Part shown: piece after piece, positions 4,601 through 6,615 of the stretch | How positions within the stretch are numbered: the stretch's first letter is position 1 | Layout of the letters: each line of letters starts with the position of its first letter | DNA from: Bacteroidota bacterium | Lineage (GTDB): Bacteria > Bacteroidota > Ignavibacteria > Kryptoniales > JAKASW01 | Direction: 5' to 3' | Length of the DNA stretch: 6,615 nucleotides | Assembly: GCA_021789755.1 (NCBI GenBank) | Contig: JAJYJD010000196.1 | Span: forward strand, 1 to 6,615 | The notes under the pieces: generated by a model | The model's input: only the letters and a program-made list of their open reading frames with translations | What the model was told of the DNA's origin: nothing | Databases searched by the model: none | Program-made: the position numbers and the translations under genes

Positions 4601-5668
4601 TCAGATTGCTGCTTCTATCCTTTGACCCATCTGCTCAGTAGTCAGGGTAGTGGTTCCTTTTGAGACGATATCTGCAGTCCTGTAGCCTTCGTTCAGAACG
4701 ATCTCGACTGCTCTGAATATCTTCCTCGCAAGTTCTTCTTGCTTCAATGAATACTCAAGCAGCATCGCGGCAGAGAGTATGCTGGCAACCGGATTGGCTA
4801 AACCCTTGCCCGCTATATCGGGCGCGCTACCGTGAACCGGTTCGTAGAGTGCATGCTTGGTCCCGATGCTGGCGGAAGGTAGCATCCCGATTGATCCGGT
4901 CAGCATCGATGCTTCGTCGCTAAGTATGTCACCGAACATATTCTCGGTAAGTATGACGTCGAATTGCTTCGGGTTCCTTATTAGCTGCATCGATGCATTG
5001 TCAACATACATGTGATCGAGACGGACATCCGGATAATTTACCTTTGCAATCCCGCTCACTACTTCACGCCATAACATGGAAGTGTGGAGAATGTTTGCCT
5101 TGTCGACGGAAGTGACATGTTTGTTTCTCGACTTTGCGAGCCTGAAAGCGGTATGTGCAATGCGTTCAATTTCAAGTTCGGTGTATGTCATGGTATTTAC
5201 GCCGCGCCGAATACCATCTTCCTTTGTTATCGTGGCAGGCTTCCCGAAATAGATTCCTCCCGTCAATTCACGGACAACCACGATATCGATTCCTTTGACA
5301 ATGTCCTGCTTAAGTGCTGAGGATTCAACAAGGGCATCAAACATTACAGCCGGTCTGATGTTGGCATAAAGTTCGAGCGACTTTCGTAATCCAAGGAGCG
5401 CCTGTTCGGGTTTCGACTCGTAAGGGAGGTTGTCCCATTTCGGGCCGCCCACGGCACCGAGGAGAACGATGTCGCATGACAGAGCCGCTGACAAAGTCTC
5501 GTCCGGCAGAGGCTTGCCGAAAGAATCGATCGCAATCCCCCCGGCTTTCAGTTCAACAAACTCAAATTTCTCATTCAATATTTGTGAAGATTTCTTGAGA
5601 ATCCTTACAGCCTGTGAGGTTACCTCCGTTCCGATTCCATCTCCAGGAATGACTGCTATCTTAAACAT
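4601..5668 (-). CDS. leuB: 3-isopropylmalate dehydrogenase
   Basis: The product is 355 aa from ATG 5668, typical for LeuB. The GTG at 5674 is also in frame, but GAGGG lies nine bases from the ATG and only three from the GTG, so ATG is preferred. It oxidatively decarboxylates 3-isopropylmalate with NAD+ to 2-oxoisocaproate, the third step committed to leucine. Visible family blocks are IAVIPGDGIG at the N terminus, GAVGGPKWD, LRKSLELYANIRP (R95, R105), VVVRELTGGIYFG (R133, Y140), SVDKANIL (K190), VDNASMQL (D223), FGDILSDEAS (D247, D251) and LYEPVHGSAPDIAGKGLANP. These are the substrate, Mg2+ and NAD+ contacts of the family. The LTGGIYFG and GSIGMLPSASIG segments favour LeuB over isocitrate or tartrate dehydrogenases. 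The start overlaps the end of leuD by 8 nt (ATGTTTAA), implying translational coupling. No defects are seen. Confidence 0.96.
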   Translation of the reverse strand: MFKIAVIPGDGIGTEVTSQAVRILKKSSQILNEKFEFVELKAGGIAIDSFGKPLPDETLSAALSCDIVLLGAVGGPKWDNLPYESKPEQALLGLRKSLELYANIRPAVMFDALVESSALKQDIVKGIDIVVVRELTGGIYFGKPATITKEDGIRRGVNTMTYTELEIERIAHTAFRLAKSRNKHVTSVDKANILHTSMLWREVVSGIAKVNYPDVRLDHMYVDNASMQLIRNPKQFDVILTENMFGDILSDEASMLTGSIGMLPSASIGTKHALYEPVHGSAPDIAGKGLANPVASILSAAMLLEYSLKQEELARKIFRAVEIVLNEGYRTADIVSKGTTTLTTEQMGQRIEAAI

Positions 5669-6242
5669 CGGCACCAGCCCTCTTAATCATCCCGATCTTC
5701 CTTGCGTAGTCAAAGAGTCCACCTGCATTGATTATGTCTGCAGCATCTCCCAGTGAACGAAGCGCAAATGATTTGCCCGTTGTTGCGTTTGTGAATTTGT
5801 TCGCCACGAGGTCTATCTCTACCCGGTCGCCTGTTGAAAACGATTTGTGAATATTGTCAACGGACTCAAGAGGTATGACAAATCCGCCGTCAACCGAATT
5901 ACGATAGAATATTCGTGCGTAGGTCTGTGCCACGACTGCCTGTATACCTGCGATCTGGAGCGCAAGAGGAGCGTGTTCTCTGGATGAACCGCACCCGAAG
6001 TTTTTTCCACCGACTATGATTGTGAACTCCGAGCAGTATTCACCATCCTTGACAAACTTAATCTTCCCTTGCGGCAGACCTGACTCTTCATCGGGCACTC
6101 CGCTCATAGCGTACTTACCAAACAGCTTCCTCTCTTCCGGTGAGTGGGTATCGTAAACGAGATGCTTGGCCGGTATGATCTGGTCCGTGTCGACGTTGTC
6201 ACCAACAACATATACTTTTCCGACAATTTTCTTTTCTGGCAT
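5661..6242 (-). CDS. leuD: 3-isopropylmalate dehydratase small subunit
   Basis: The product is 193 aa from ATG 6242, with AGGAG ten bases upstream. It pairs with LeuC to form isopropylmalate isomerase, which converts 2-isopropylmalate to 3-isopropylmalate in the cytoplasm; this subunit supplies the swivelling domain that recognises substrate. Signatures are NVDTDQIIPA (residues 16-25), NFGCGSSREHAP (81-92) and YARIFYRNSVDGGFVIP (108-124). The NVDTDQIIPA opening and overall form resemble the LeuD2/archaeal-type homoaconitase-like branch more than the E. coli type. It is somewhat longer than the roughly 165 aa common in that branch because of an insertion at about 30-60. It lies between leuC and leuB; the leuB start codon is inside its last codons. 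A sister activity (homoaconitase or citramalate branch) cannot be excluded from sequence, but the leuB neighbour makes leucine biosynthesis most likely. Confidence 0.93.
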   Translation of the reverse strand: MPEKKIVGKVYVVGDNVDTDQIIPAKHLVYDTHSPEERKLFGKYAMSGVPDEESGLPQGKIKFVKDGEYCSEFTIIVGGKNFGCGSSREHAPLALQIAGIQAVVAQTYARIFYRNSVDGGFVIPLESVDNIHKSFSTGDRVEIDLVANKFTNATTGKSFALRSLGDAADIINAGGLFDYARKIGMIKRAGADV

Positions 6243-6325
6243 TTTCTATCAATCTCCTGGTATCTTCGATTTTCTAACTCTGTTAATGCCCCTTTCATTC
6301 ACGCAAAGTCGCATAAAGGTTTCAC

Positions 6326-6380
6326 ATAGTTTCACAAAGTAAGGACTCCGTGTGTGCTTCGTACTTATTTGTGAAACTAT
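6326..6380. repeat. Strong inverted repeat (17-bp stem) in the leuC-leuD gap
   Basis: ATAGTTTCACAAAGTAAG (6326-6343) pairs with CTTATTTGTGAAACTAT (6364-6380): 13 consecutive pairs, one bulged G, then 4 more, around a 20-nt loop. It begins 4 nt after the leuC stop codon in the direction of transcription. There is no U tract, so it is not a standard intrinsic terminator. It could protect the leuC 3' end, lower leuD-leuB expression, or be a dispersed element. The adjoining 6300-6340 contains loosely repeated CACGCAAAG / CACATAGTTT / CACAAAGT units about 10-13 nt apart, which favours a dispersed repeat. Confidence 0.7.
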
Positions 6381-6384
6381 CCCT

Positions 6385-6615
6385 TCAAGCAAGAAATTTC
6401 CTTGGATCGGTTATCCTCCCTGTGACAGCAGTTGCTGCTGCAGTAAGCGGAGATGCGAGATAAACCTGTGCCTTCTTCGATCCCATTCTTCCGGGAAAAT
6501 TTCGATTGGTTGTAGAGACGCAGACTTCCTGGCCGTTCAACCTTCCGAACGTGTCGTCCGGTCCACCGAGACAAGCACCGCAACTTGCGTTTCCAATCCT
6601 CTATCCTGCGTCTTC
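6385..6615 (-). pseudogene. leuC: 3-isopropylmalate dehydratase large subunit, C-terminal part only; in-frame TAG at 6601-6603
   Basis: Minus-strand translation up to the TGA at 6385-6387 gives 71 residues. They contain RIGNASCGACLGGPDDTFGR, STTNRNFPGRMGSKKA and VYLASPLTAAATAVTG, an unmistakable end of the LeuC/aconitase large subunit. The CxxC pair (residues 7 and 10 of this stretch) provides two of the three cysteines holding the catalytic [4Fe-4S] cluster. Immediately before it the frame reads E-D-A-G-stop, the stop being TAG at 6601-6603, where homologues continue with an amino acid (usually 'xAGxxIG'). If real, this would truncate LeuC before two cluster ligands and abolish isomerase activity, although leuD and leuB look intact. 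Most of the gene lies beyond the right edge. A sequencing error is a serious alternative. Other frames in 6377-6583 make no recognisable protein. Confidence 0.8.

Noticed and set aside
4329..4625. 98-aa plus-strand frame over rubrerythrin and its promoter
   Set aside because: It is antisense to a well-supported gene, and its hydrophobic tail comes only from the A/T-rich promoter.
6377..6583. 68-aa minus-strand frame at the right edge
   Set aside because: It is an out-of-frame reading of leuC; the frame ending at 6385 gives unmistakable LeuC sequence.

Overview
The window looks like chromosomal DNA from a free-living, probably anaerobic or microaerophilic bacterium. Support comes from a leucine-biosynthesis cluster, a rubrerythrin behind a peroxide-responsive-looking promoter, and intergenic spaces filled with short palindromic repeats. 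The protein flavours and repeat types remind me of the Bacteroidota/Chlorobiota/Ignavibacteriota side of the tree, but this is an impression only. No rRNA, tRNA or CRISPR array is visible.

Layout. (1) 1-1416, plus strand: the C-terminal part of a type IIG (Eco57I-like) restriction-methyltransferase, cut by an in-frame TAA at 907-909 while the frame and homology-like sequence continue to 1416. (2) 1406-2120: a GATT/AATC palindromic repeat family surrounding a GxxExxY (PD-(D/E)XK-like) gene at 1591-1995. One repeat copy supplies the stop codon of the restriction gene and another supplies the ribosome binding site of the GxxExxY gene. (3) 2121-2300: a MITE-like nested inverted repeat. (4) About 2300-3899: an IS110-family insertion sequence on the minus strand with an intact DEDD/Ser transposase. 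It is followed by a GC-rich, hairpin-dense 3' non-coding segment that is a good candidate for the element's bridge RNA. (5) 3899-4085: more repeat-like intergenic DNA. (6) 4086-4511, minus: a short rubrerythrin with its own sigma70-type promoter overlapped by a Fur/PerR-like palindrome. (7) 4601-6615, minus: leuC (partial) - leuD - leuB, in that transcription order. leuD and leuB overlap by 8 nt; leuC and leuD are separated by 142 nt holding a 17-bp-stem hairpin. leuC carries an in-frame TAG at 6601-6603, just before the two CxxC cysteines of its iron-sulfur site.

The leu genes encode isopropylmalate isomerase (LeuC+LeuD) and the next enzyme, 3-isopropylmalate dehydrogenase (LeuB). The rubrerythrin is a separate oxidative-stress unit. 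The left half is accessory DNA (restriction gene, IS110, repeats). The most interesting points are the 3' candidate bridge RNA, the cassette-like alternation of inverted repeats around the GxxExxY gene, and two unrelated genes each broken by a single in-frame stop, which could be real decay or sequence errors.
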